From NCBI RefSeq assembly GCF_002813425.1, contig NZ_PHUL01000001.1, positions 2,611,001 through 2,675,000 of the forward strand: a DNA stretch of 64,000 nt, given 5' to 3'. The DNA comes from Cellulophaga sp. RHA19. Lineage in GTDB: Bacteria > Bacteroidota > Bacteroidia > Flavobacteriales > Flavobacteriaceae. The first letter of the stretch is position 1. Every line of letters starts with the position of its first letter. A program made the position numbers and the translations under genes. Of the stretch, positions 18,509 to 26,572 are shown one piece after another. A model generated the notes under the pieces. The model was given only the letters and a program-made list of their open reading frames with translations. It did no database searches and was not told where the DNA came from.

Positions 18509-18516
18509 CAAAGCTA
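18509..18516 (-). promoter_or_regulatory. -7 promoter element of the His-rich/TonB operon
   Basis: TAGCTTTG on the minus strand fits TAnnTTTG, with a TGG at the expected -33 distance (18537-18539) instead of TTG. Predicted transcript start is near 18504, leaving a leader of about 54 bases. Confidence 0.5.
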
Positions 18517-18637
18517 TAAAAACTTATGCACTCTTGCCATACTAACGAGATAATTTGAGGTAGGGTTTTAAAAAAAGTAAAAAAAATATAAGTTTTTGTT
18601 TTTGGTATATGTAAAAGTGTTTAAAATTTAGCTAGTT

Positions 18638-18793
18638 ATGGCAAAAAAAGGAAGAGAAAAGAATACATTAAATAAGGCAAAGCACACAAAGTTAATGGCC
18701 AGAAAAATTAATAAAAAGAAAAAAGAAGAGGCATTGCGTAAAGAACGCCTTAAAGCTATTATTAAAAAAGCACAACAAGAGAAAGAAAGTTAG
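18638..18793 (+). CDS. Small lysine-rich protein, unknown function
   Basis: An ATG-started frame of 51 codons encodes MAKKGREKNTLNKAK followed by KINKKKKEEALRKERLKAIIKKAQ and ends QEKES. It is highly basic and predicted helical. It stands on its own between divergent genes; short basic proteins of this look are common in flavobacteria, but I cannot name a family. A hairpin CATTGTTT / AAAACAATG lies at 18832-18852 downstream, with no T run. Confidence 0.65.
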   Translation: MAKKGREKNTLNKAKHTKLMARKINKKKKEEALRKERLKAIIKKAQQEKES

Positions 18794-18911
18794 GAAGTAC
18801 TGAGTAAAACGCATTAAGTCTTATGTTGTGGCATTGTTTATTTAAAACAATGTAATATTACAATAGCCTAAAGCTTATTGTTAAAGGCTAGTTTTAGACA
18901 CTATAAATAAA

Positions 18912-20468
18912 TTATATTTTTGCAACTGCAGCTTCTACACATCTTTCGCCATCCATAGCTGCAGAAATTATACCACCTGCATAACCACCACCTTCTCCGC
19001 AAGGGAACAAGCCCTTTATCTCTGGGTGTTCTAATTTTTCTGTTCTTGGAATATTAACAGGAGATGAGGTTCTAGATTCTACACCAATTATATTAGCTTC
19101 AGAGGTGTAATAGCCGTTCATTTTATCTCCAAATGCTTTAAATCCGCCTCTTAAGCGACTGCCAATTAGTTTTGGAAATAGAGAGTGCATAGGAGCAGAC
19201 TTTAATCCTGGTTGGTATGATGTTTCATTTAGTGTTGTAGATAATTTTCCTTCTACAAAGTCTGTTAATCGCTGTGCAGGTGCAACTTGACTTCTTCCGC
19301 CTGCTGTAAAAGCTAGTTTTTCTAAGTCTTTCTGGTATTCTAACCCTTTTAAAACGCCAAACTTATTGTATTTAGGAATATCCTCATCAACATTTATTTC
19401 TACAACAATACCAGAGTTTGCGTATAAATTATTTCGTTTAGATGGTGACATACCATTTACCACAACCTCTCCCGGAGCAGTTGCAGCAGGTACTATAAAT
19501 CCGCCAGGGCACATACAAAAAGAGTATACACCTCTGCCTTTTACCTGTTCTACAAGGCTATATGCAGCAGCAGGCAATAACTCATCTCTTTGTCCACTGC
19601 AATGGTATTGTATGCTGTCTATTATGTGTTGTGGGTGTTCTACACGTACACCCATTGCAAAAGATTTTGCTTGTAGTGCAATTTCTTTTTTATGTAGTAA
19701 ATAGTAAATATCTCTGGCCGAGTGTCCTGTAGCAAGAATTACACTATTTACAGGCATTTCATCACCATTTTCTAAGATAATAGCTTTTAAAGTATTGTTT
19801 TGTATATCAAAATCTACCACTTTAGTATCAAAATGTACTTCGCCACCATATTTTATAATGTTTTCTCTAATATTTTGTACAAGTTTAGGTAGTTTGTTGG
19901 TACCAATATGTGGGTGTGCATCTACCAAAATTTGGTCTGTTGCTCCGTGATACACTAGATTTTCAAAAATTCTACGTACATCACCACGCTTAAGACTACG
20001 AGTGTATAGTTTACCGTCTGAGTATGTGCCAGCACCACCTTCACCAAAGCAATAATTAGAGTCTTGGTTTACAATGTGCTCTTGGTTAATTGCTTTTAAA
20101 TCTCTTCGTCTGTCTTGTACATTTTTACCACGCTCTAAAACAATAGGTTTGTAACCTAGCTCTATACAACGCAGTGCGGCATACATACCTGCAGGACCAA
20201 AACCAATAATATGAACTTCTTTGGCGTTAGAAACATCTTTATAGTCAAACGTATAATTACTGCTTTCTGGAGCAGGTTCTTTTATGTAAACAGATACTTT
20301 ATAATTAAAGTAAATGGTAGGCTTACGTGCATCTATAGACTTACGATCTACTTTTACGGCTGTAATTTCTGATGTTGGAATACCTAAATATTCTGCAGCT
20401 TTTTTGGTTAGAATCCCTTTTATAGGTTCTTCTTTTAATGTTGTTCTAAGCTGAATGTTTCTTACCAT
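18912..20468 (-). CDS. NAD(P)/FAD-dependent dehydrogenase (COG2509-like)
   Basis: The 518-residue protein has an N-terminal region of about 90 residues, then the FAD-binding GFGPAGMYAALRCIELGY (about 92-109), LERGKNVQDRR and YCFGEGGAGTYSDGKLYTR. The C-terminal part has SSPVNIPRTEKLEHPEIKGLFPCGEGGGYAGGIISAAMDG. These match uncharacterised FAD-dependent dehydrogenases of the COG2509 group. The start at 20468 is forced because there is no other Met nearby in the N-terminal region, yet the promoter element sits only four bases upstream (see separate entry). Confidence 0.88.
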   Translation of the reverse strand: MVRNIQLRTTLKEEPIKGILTKKAAEYLGIPTSEITAVKVDRKSIDARKPTIYFNYKVSVYIKEPAPESSNYTFDYKDVSNAKEVHIIGFGPAGMYAALRCIELGYKPIVLERGKNVQDRRRDLKAINQEHIVNQDSNYCFGEGGAGTYSDGKLYTRSLKRGDVRRIFENLVYHGATDQILVDAHPHIGTNKLPKLVQNIRENIIKYGGEVHFDTKVVDFDIQNNTLKAIILENGDEMPVNSVILATGHSARDIYYLLHKKEIALQAKSFAMGVRVEHPQHIIDSIQYHCSGQRDELLPAAAYSLVEQVKGRGVYSFCMCPGGFIVPAATAPGEVVVNGMSPSKRNNLYANSGIVVEINVDEDIPKYNKFGVLKGLEYQKDLEKLAFTAGGRSQVAPAQRLTDFVEGKLSTTLNETSYQPGLKSAPMHSLFPKLIGSRLRGGFKAFGDKMNGYYTSEANIIGVESRTSSPVNIPRTEKLEHPEIKGLFPCGEGGGYAGGIISAAMDGERCVEAAVAKI

Positions 20469-20472
20469 ACCG

Positions 20473-20480
20473 CAAAAGTA
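20473..20480 (-). promoter_or_regulatory. -7 element adjoining the start codon (leaderless candidate)
   Basis: TACTTTTG on the minus strand ends four bases before the ATG at 20468. In this consensus transcription starts about five bases past the element, i.e. on or next to the A of the ATG. No good -33 TTG was found, so confidence is moderate. Confidence 0.5.
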
Positions 20481-20632
20481 CCATTTTAAAAGAATTTCTC
20501 TTTTTTTGTTTTTGAATTATTTTAGGTTGATGATGTAATTCCGTTTTCAATGTATAATAATTGCTATTTTTGTAAACTTAGTATTGTTAAAATAGTTGTT
20601 TTTAGATTCGTAGTTTTTTGAGAAAATCAATT

Positions 20633-20708
20633 TATATGTTTAAAATCATATATTTTAAATTATATGTTATATAGCATATAATTGTGTTTATATGTTAAAT
20701 AGCATATA
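20633..20708. repeat. Three 20-bp inverted repeats at 28-bp steps (operator array)
   Basis: Each copy is TATATG-N8-CATATA, at 20633-20652, 20661-20680 and 20689-20708. The inner eight bases are TTTAAAAT, TTATATAG and TTAAATAG. Copies are separated by 8 bases each, so the step is exactly 28 bp. The third copy overlaps the -7 element of the satD promoter; the -33 TTG lies in the spacer between copies 2 and 3. This is the layout of a repressor-binding array. Confidence 0.85.
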
Positions 20709-20712
20709 TTTG
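20682..20712 (+). promoter_or_regulatory. Promoter of the satD operon
   Basis: TTG at 20682-20684 and TATATTTG at 20705-20712 with a 20-base gap, the same spacing as for tRNA-His. Predicted transcript start near 20717, only about 10 bases ahead of the ATG at 20727. Confidence 0.8.
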
Positions 20713-20726
20713 ATAAAAAATAAAAA

Positions 20727-21329
20727 ATGATAGCAGTTATAACAGGTGATATTATTAATTCTAGAACAGAGGATGTAGCTGTTTGGTTGCCAGTACTTAA
20801 GTCAGAATTACAAAAAATAGGTACAGACCCTAATGATTGGGAAATATACAGAGGAGACAGTTTTCAATTAAAAACAACACCAAAGTTGGCGTTAAAAGTA
20901 GCTTTTAAACTAAAAACGGTACTAAAGCAGTTTAAAACATTAGATGTTAGAATGGCAATAGGAATAGGAGAAGAGAGCTATATTGCAGATAAGGTTACAG
21001 AAGCAAACGGTAGTGCTTATGTAAATTCTGGCGAGTGTTTTGAAGAGTTAAAAAAGCAAACTTTAGCAATAAAAACCCCTTGGAAAGATTTTAATGTAGT
21101 TTTAAATTTAGTGTTAGATGTGTTAGAGCTGACTGTTAATAATTGGACACCAAATTACGCGCTTTTAATAAAAGAAAGCTTAGAAGATACAACTGTAACA
21201 CAAAAAGAGTTGGCAGAAAAACTAGATAAAAAACAAAGTAACATAAGTACTAGTTTAAAAAAAGCTGGCTTTGATGAGATTTTAAAAATATTAGATTACT
21301 ATAACACACAAATAGAAAAACTATGTTAG
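20727..21329 (+). CDS. SatD-family protein with cyclase-like motifs and a helix-turn-helix
   Basis: The 200-residue protein begins AVITGDIINSRT (D8), then YRGDSFQL (D44) and VRMAIGIGEE (75-83). This order resembles the metal-binding strands of class III nucleotidyl cyclase and GGDEF folds (an Asp after the first strand, a GD turn, an RxAIGxG strand). Residues 158-182 (TQKELAEKLDKKQSNISTSLKKAGF) look like a DNA-binding helix-turn-helix. It belongs to the SatD family, named after a streptococcal acid-tolerance locus. I infer a nucleotide- or stress-sensing autoregulator acting at the three operators upstream; the cyclase resemblance is by eye only. It overlaps the next gene by 7 bases. Confidence 0.75.
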   Translation: MIAVITGDIINSRTEDVAVWLPVLKSELQKIGTDPNDWEIYRGDSFQLKTTPKLALKVAFKLKTVLKQFKTLDVRMAIGIGEESYIADKVTEANGSAYVNSGECFEELKKQTLAIKTPWKDFNVVLNLVLDVLELTVNNWTPNYALLIKESLEDTTVTQKELAEKLDKKQSNISTSLKKAGFDEILKILDYYNTQIEKLC

Positions 21330-22042
21330 TATTTACCTTAAAGTTGCTTTTAGCTCATATTTTAGGCGATTTTGTGTTGCAACCCAATAGTTGGATAAAA
21401 GACAAGCAAGAAAAGAAACAAAAATCTGTATACCTTTATTTGCACATACTTGTACATTTAACTGCTTTGCTTGTAATTTTTGAGTTTAACTTAACCTACT
21501 TTTTAGGAATAGGAACAATTATAATTACTCATTATTTAATAGATTTAGCAAAACTTATATTACAGAATGATGCCAATGCAAGAGTGTTATTTTTTTTAGA
21601 TCAAGCATTGCACTTGGTAATATTAGTATTGGTAGCTACTACTTATACAGATTATAGTTTAGACCTAGCTTATTTAACTACTCCTAATGTAATACTATTT
21701 TTAATAGCTATTTTTTTACTTACAAATGTGTCTTCTATTTTAATGAAAGTTATAATTTCTAAATGGAAATTAGAGGACGACACAAAAAAATCACTAAAAA
21801 ATGCAGGTGCTTACATAGGTGTGTTAGAGCGCTTGTTTATTTTTATGTTTATTGTTTTGGGACAATGGAGTGGAATAGGGTTTTTACTAACAGCTAAATC
21901 TGTTTTTAGGTTTGGAGATTTATCTAAAGCAAACGATCGTAAGTTAACAGAATACATATTAATAGGAACTTTAATAAGCTTTGGGTTGGCTATTTTAATA
22001 GCTTTAGGATATAATTATATAATAGAACAATTACCTAAATAG
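21323..22042 (+). CDS. DUF3307 membrane protein
   Basis: The 239-residue protein opens with LKLLLAHILGDFVLQPNSWIKDKQ, the hallmark of DUF3307, and has about six hydrophobic helices. Members often lie beside SatD-family genes (known association), and here the start ATG overlaps the satD stop by 7 bases, so translation is coupled. Function is not known; a membrane partner or target of the SatD regulator is inferred. Confidence 0.85.
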   Translation: MLVFTLKLLLAHILGDFVLQPNSWIKDKQEKKQKSVYLYLHILVHLTALLVIFEFNLTYFLGIGTIIITHYLIDLAKLILQNDANARVLFFLDQALHLVILVLVATTYTDYSLDLAYLTTPNVILFLIAIFLLTNVSSILMKVIISKWKLEDDTKKSLKNAGAYIGVLERLFIFMFIVLGQWSGIGFLLTAKSVFRFGDLSKANDRKLTEYILIGTLISFGLAILIALGYNYIIEQLPK

Positions 22043-22049
22043 TATTGTT

Positions 22050-22790
22050 ATGAAGTTAGGGAACGAAAAAACATCGCCTTCTAAAATGCAAAAAATGTTA
22101 CATTTAAACTATGATAGGGATGATGATATTTGGCTAACTAATACTCAGACTTTACGTAAATTAATAGGTGTTTTAGGCATTATATTACCTGTGCTATTAT
22201 TTGGTTTTTTATGGCTTACAACAGAGCATCCAAGCACATTAGAATCTATTAGTCATTATTACTATACACGTGCAAACCCTATTTTTATTATAGTTGTAAG
22301 TATTATGGCTATATTTTTAATGGTATATAAAGGCAGAGAGCCTATAGATTTTTATGTCTCTTTTATAGCAGGGCTTTTTGCAATTTTATTACTACTGTTT
22401 CCTACAGATAATATAGCGGTTACGTGTTGTGATGCAGATGCAGCATATAGTGTAACATATATAGAAGATAGTGTTTGGCGTGTACGTTTTCATTACATAG
22501 CAGCAGCTATATTTTTGCTAAGTCTTAACTATATGTCGCTCTTTATTTTTACAAGATCTAACAAACCAAAGGCAGAACGCACTAAAGAAAAAAAGCAGCG
22601 CAATACCATTTATAAAATAAGCGGAATATTAATGTTGTCTGCATTAACTGTAATAGTGCTAGGTTTATTAAAAGTAATACCAGAAGATGTGTATTACCAA
22701 AACCACATTACTTTTTGGATGGAGACCGTTGCTATAGAGTGTTTTGGAATAGCTTGGTTAGTAAAAGGAGAAACTATTTTTACTGATTAA
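22050..22790 (+). CDS. Six-helix membrane protein of unknown function
   Basis: The 246-residue protein has six hydrophobic segments (about 35-57, 75-92, 100-117, 146-167, 185-205 and 220-240). A loop between helices 3 and 4 holds a Cys pair in AVTCCDADAAYS, predicted outside the membrane if the N-terminus is inside. It resembles DUF998-like proteins in layout, but I could not assign the family. It starts 7 bases after the DUF3307 gene, so it is the third gene of the operon. Confidence 0.7.
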   Translation: MKLGNEKTSPSKMQKMLHLNYDRDDDIWLTNTQTLRKLIGVLGIILPVLLFGFLWLTTEHPSTLESISHYYYTRANPIFIIVVSIMAIFLMVYKGREPIDFYVSFIAGLFAILLLLFPTDNIAVTCCDADAAYSVTYIEDSVWRVRFHYIAAAIFLLSLNYMSLFIFTRSNKPKAERTKEKKQRNTIYKISGILMLSALTVIVLGLLKVIPEDVYYQNHITFWMETVAIECFGIAWLVKGETIFTD

Positions 22791-22794
22791 AAGT

Positions 22795-22829
22795 ATAAAA
22801 CCCCTGAAAAAATCAACAATTTCAAGGGT
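22795..22829 (-). terminator. Weak hairpin, possible terminator for the response regulator gene
   Basis: CCCCTGAAA pairs with TTTCAAGGG with one mismatch at 22801-22828; the minus strand continues with TTTTA. It lies between converging genes. Confidence 0.4.
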
Positions 22830-22939
22830 CTTATGGTAAAATATGGACAATCTACATAAATAGCCTAGACTATTTAAATTTTAGCATAAGCAAATAGCAT
22901 AAGTAGGTTTTTGTATGTTTTTGCTTTGCTTGTGTGCTT

Positions 22940-23569
22940 TTAAGCACAATCTAACTGTCTTAGCCTGTCCAATGCTTCAGACTTAGAATTTACATTAAGT
23001 TTTAAGTATATGTTTTGAATATGAAAGTTTACTGCACTTGCAGTAACAAATAATTTTTCTGCTATTGTTTTGTACGTAGCTCCTTCAAACAATAAATCTA
23101 TAATTTCGTTTTCTCTTTTAGAAAACTCACTAAAAGATTTACGCTGAAACATAGATATTACTTGCTTAGCAATATCATTACTAAGTGCAGCGCCATCAAC
23201 TTTAATAGAGTTTAAGGCATCATAAAGCCTCATTTCTGTAAGCGGTTTAGTTAGGTAACCATTTGCTCCGTTTTTAAAAGCTTTTTTAATTAGCGTAAAA
23301 TCATTTTGTTCACTAACAATTATAATTTTAGCATTAATTGCTTTCTTTTTAAATTTAATAAGTACGTCTATACCACCTAATTCTTCTTCAGGAATATCTG
23401 TAATAATAATATCTGGTGATACAGTTGTAGAAGATCTTAAAGCTTCTTTTGCAGAACCATATATACCAATTAGGTTGTAGTCTGAGTATAACTCAAAATA
23501 GTGCTTGTACGTTTTTTTAAACAGTGGATCGTTATCTATTACAATAACATTTAAATTTTTAGTTTGCAT
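22940..23569 (-). CDS. NarL/FixJ-type response regulator
   Basis: The 209-residue protein has a receiver domain (phospho-acceptor Asp in IIITDIPEEE about residue 57, conserved Lys in LTKPL about 108) and a LuxR-type helix-turn-helix at about 145-205 (FSKRENEIIDLLFEGATYKTIAEKLFVTASAVNFHIQNIY). No kinase is adjacent; the nearest is at 28.3-29.9 kb. It is orphan and its targets cannot be read from the sequence. Confidence 0.88.
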   Translation of the reverse strand: MQTKNLNVIVIDNDPLFKKTYKHYFELYSDYNLIGIYGSAKEALRSSTTVSPDIIITDIPEEELGGIDVLIKFKKKAINAKIIIVSEQNDFTLIKKAFKNGANGYLTKPLTEMRLYDALNSIKVDGAALSNDIAKQVISMFQRKSFSEFSKRENEIIDLLFEGATYKTIAEKLFVTASAVNFHIQNIYLKLNVNSKSEALDRLRQLDCA

Positions 23570-24322
23570 AAGTTGGGGGTTTTTGCATACTTAAAAGCAT
23601 ACAGGTTAAGTTTATAAGTGAAATTTGGGGTAGTATTTATTTTTAAAATAGGCCATAGAAATCCATTCTTAACTATTTTTTACAATAATTAAGTACTATT
23701 TAATAGATAAATATTATACTTAAAATTAAAAGGGTAGGGGTTACTCTTATTTTTTAATTTTAGCTACAATACTATATAAATAATAGTTTTCTAGACAGTC
23801 AAAAAAAATTAAATACTGAGATTAAAATAACGTTTACAGCGTAGATGATCATTTTTTTGTAGGGGTAAAAATGACTGCTGATTGCAGTTTTTGTAGGCTT
23901 GTTTTTGGTTACTTTTTAAAGTGTAAAAAAGTGTCATATAATTTGGGTTTTTCGGGGGTTAAAGAAACCTTTTTACAAGCTTCTAAATTTAATTTTTAGA
24001 GTAGATAAATATTATATTTTAATTGATTTAAGCTTTTTCCTAACGTTCATTTTAATAGAAAAAGCTTTGTTTATTAAATAGGTTCTATACTATTTATCTG
24101 TATCTCTATACTAAAGATATGACTTTTGCGTTATCTGGCAAAATTTAAAAGTAAGTAAAATCGTATTTAAAAATAGTTAAACTGCATTTCAACGTCACTT
24201 TTGTGCTTTTGAGCGTTTATCAGGAAAGGGCTAATCGATAAAGTGTTAAAAAATTAACACCTTATTTAGAATAATTCTAAAGTATGTTTATTAGATGAAA
24301 TACACTTTTTTGTAAAAAAAAA
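23570..24322. other. Long intergenic region with one strong hairpin
   Basis: About 750 AT-rich bases without an ORF I would accept. A 10-bp perfect inverted repeat AAGCTTTTTC / GAAAAAGCTT (24030-24039, 24058-24067) has an 18-base loop and is followed on the plus strand by TGTTTATT; it is not downstream of any plus-strand gene, so a small RNA is possible. Confidence 0.4.
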
Positions 24323-24373
24323 TAGTCCAAAAGACAAGTATAAGAACGTTATATACTTTGTCTTTTAGGACTA
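24313..24373 (-). terminator. Terminator of the PD40/PorP gene pair
   Basis: A long stem with two bulges, TAGTCCAAAAGACAAGTATA (24323-24342) with its complement ending at 24373, is followed on the minus strand by a T run. It lies about 80 bases past the PorP-SPOR stop at 24451. Confidence 0.8.
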
Positions 24374-24450
24374 CCCGCAACCCCCGATGCGTAATTTTCA
24401 CTTATAAAATAACCCAATTTTTCCTCTTGGGAGAGGCAACTTATATTGTA

Positions 24451-26463
24451 TTAATCTTCATATATATTTGAAGCTGTAGCAGTTGAAGCAGAATATGTAG
24501 GTTTGTCTACCTTTAATATCCATTTTTCATCCTGGTATTTACCGTTTAGGTTAGATGCGTATGCATCTTCAGCATCTTGCATATAACTGTAGTCTGCTAA
24601 GTACACATAGTAAAGATCATTTTCTTTATTATAAAATTGCTTAGCATCTATATTTTCTTTTTTAAGTTTAGCCATAAAAGCATCTAAGTACTTTTTTGTT
24701 TTATACACATTTGCAATAACGTAGAAGCCAGACTTAACACCATCCATATCTGATTGGTTTACTACTTTTAAAGGAATCTTCTTAAATTTTTTGTTCTCTG
24801 TTGTTGCAGCAACTTTTTTATCTGCATCTAACTTATAAGTAACCTTTTTAGTTGTTGTAGCTGCTACAGCGCTGTTAGGTACTGTGTTTACTTCTTGTGC
24901 TGTAGTTTGTAGGTTTTGTTTAATATCGTTTCTTAAAATACGTACTATAGACTCAAACTTTTTTTCTAAATCTCTGCTTCTAGCATTTTCTATAGAATCT
25001 TGTCTTAAAATAAGCTCATCTAAAATTAATCTGTTTTCATAAGCTAAAGAGTTTACGTCTGTTTGTACAGTTGTTTGCTCTGTAACAGCTCTAGATTTAG
25101 AAGCTCTTTTATTTTTACGGTTGTCTTTTTTCTTTTTGCTATTTAATGTAACACTTTGCGACTCAAAGTTTTTTACAATTGAGTTAAACTTATCTTGCAC
25201 TTTGTTTTTTGGAGTATTTGTAGTGCTAGCGTATGTGTTTATGTTGCTATTGTTAGTAGTGTTACTTTTAGGAGTATTGTCTTGCTCTCTTTTTAAGCTA
25301 TTTTGCTTTGTTATTAATGCTAATATTTCATTTTCTCTTTTTTTGCTAGAAATAGCCATTCTGGTAGCAACTTTACCGCTTTCTAATGCTACAATTCTTT
25401 CTTTATCTCTTTTTTGATCTTCCATAAGAGCTAAAATTTGCTCTTCATAATTTCTTATAATATTGTCTACTTTACGGTCTTGTGATTCTTGCTTATCATT
25501 AGTAGCAAATGCAGGACCGTTGTTTTTAAATGTATATGCTAAAGACAACTCATGGTTCCACCCTAAATCTGTTTCGTTGTTCATTATATCTTTTTCTAGC
25601 AAATAACCTAAAGACATTTTGTTGTTTAAGTTAAATCCTAACCCCATAGATACTCCGTGTTCGTTGTCTATTGTAGATTGTAACCATCCGTACTTAGGTA
25701 AATCTAATAACATAGAACCTATATAAGATATGTTTCCGTTTTCGTTTTTACCCACTTGTACAAGAGGCATAAACCTTGCTTCTGCAAATAAACCTCTAGT
25801 AGCATTAAATGGTTGTGTGTATTGTAAAGATGCCTTTACACTTTTATCATTAAAGTTAGTAGAAAAAGCATTTGTTGTTTGGTTATATCTTACTAAATCT
25901 TTAGCGTAAATACCAACATCAAATCTACCAACAGATAGTGTAATAGCAGGCTGTATAGCTAATTTACTTTCTTTTTTAGCATCTATTAACTGTAAATCGT
26001 TATTGTCTGCTACAATTCTGTTTTTATCTAATCCCTCGTTAAAATAAGTAACATTAGCGCCAAATGTAAGCATACTCTTTTCACCTAGTTGTACAGCAGT
26101 TGCATAATTTGCATTAAAGCCAAACTCTTGTACAACACCAGCCCACTGACTGTAAATACCAATACCAAAAGCGGCATTGTCGTTAATTTTACTACTAAAA
26201 CCTACAAAATAGTTTTGTACGTTATCATCAAAAGTTGCGTACTGGTTTCTATGCAAAATGTTTAAGTAAGATTTATTTTCTCTTACCAATGAAAAGGTAG
26301 GATTTATTAAAAATCTATTAAAAAACATTTGATTGTGGTACGAATTGCTTGAACTATTTTCTGAAACAGTAGCTTCTTGTGCAGTTACTGTTTGTAAGCC
26401 TAATACAATACATATTAAAGCTAGTAAATAGATTTTGTTAGATGATGAAACTTGACTTTTCAT
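24451..26463 (-). CDS. PorP/SprF-type outer-membrane protein with C-terminal SPOR-like domain
   Basis: The 670-residue protein has a signal peptide, a PorP/SprF barrel at about 40-315 (MFFNRFLINPTFSLVREN, ATAVQLGEKSMLTFGANVTY, GLGFNLNNKMSLGYLLEKD), two long helical charged stretches at about 330-375 and 470-520 with a Ser/Asn-rich linker between them, and a SPOR-like end at about 575-650 (SGFYVIANVYKTKKYLDAF, NKENDLYYVYLADYS). PorP/SprF proteins are needed with T9SS for export of type B cargo. The SPOR-like end suggests it touches peptidoglycan. Usual PorP length is about 320, so the extension is the oddity. Confidence 0.85.
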   Translation of the reverse strand: MKSQVSSSNKIYLLALICIVLGLQTVTAQEATVSENSSSNSYHNQMFFNRFLINPTFSLVRENKSYLNILHRNQYATFDDNVQNYFVGFSSKINDNAAFGIGIYSQWAGVVQEFGFNANYATAVQLGEKSMLTFGANVTYFNEGLDKNRIVADNNDLQLIDAKKESKLAIQPAITLSVGRFDVGIYAKDLVRYNQTTNAFSTNFNDKSVKASLQYTQPFNATRGLFAEARFMPLVQVGKNENGNISYIGSMLLDLPKYGWLQSTIDNEHGVSMGLGFNLNNKMSLGYLLEKDIMNNETDLGWNHELSLAYTFKNNGPAFATNDKQESQDRKVDNIIRNYEEQILALMEDQKRDKERIVALESGKVATRMAISSKKRENEILALITKQNSLKREQDNTPKSNTTNNSNINTYASTTNTPKNKVQDKFNSIVKNFESQSVTLNSKKKKDNRKNKRASKSRAVTEQTTVQTDVNSLAYENRLILDELILRQDSIENARSRDLEKKFESIVRILRNDIKQNLQTTAQEVNTVPNSAVAATTTKKVTYKLDADKKVAATTENKKFKKIPLKVVNQSDMDGVKSGFYVIANVYKTKKYLDAFMAKLKKENIDAKQFYNKENDLYYVYLADYSYMQDAEDAYASNLNGKYQDEKWILKVDKPTYSASTATASNIYED

Positions 26464-26572
26464 AGTAGTAAAAATTACGGTTATTTTTGGGGTGAAAGTG
26501 ATAAGTACTTTTTTTTACTTAAGTACTGTAAAAGAATTATAAACTAAGGGGGTGGTTTATAATACTTGGTTC

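Noticed and set aside
18832-18852. Inverted repeat after the small basic protein gene as a terminator
   Set aside because: The 8-bp stem is A/T-rich and no T run follows, so termination is not supported.
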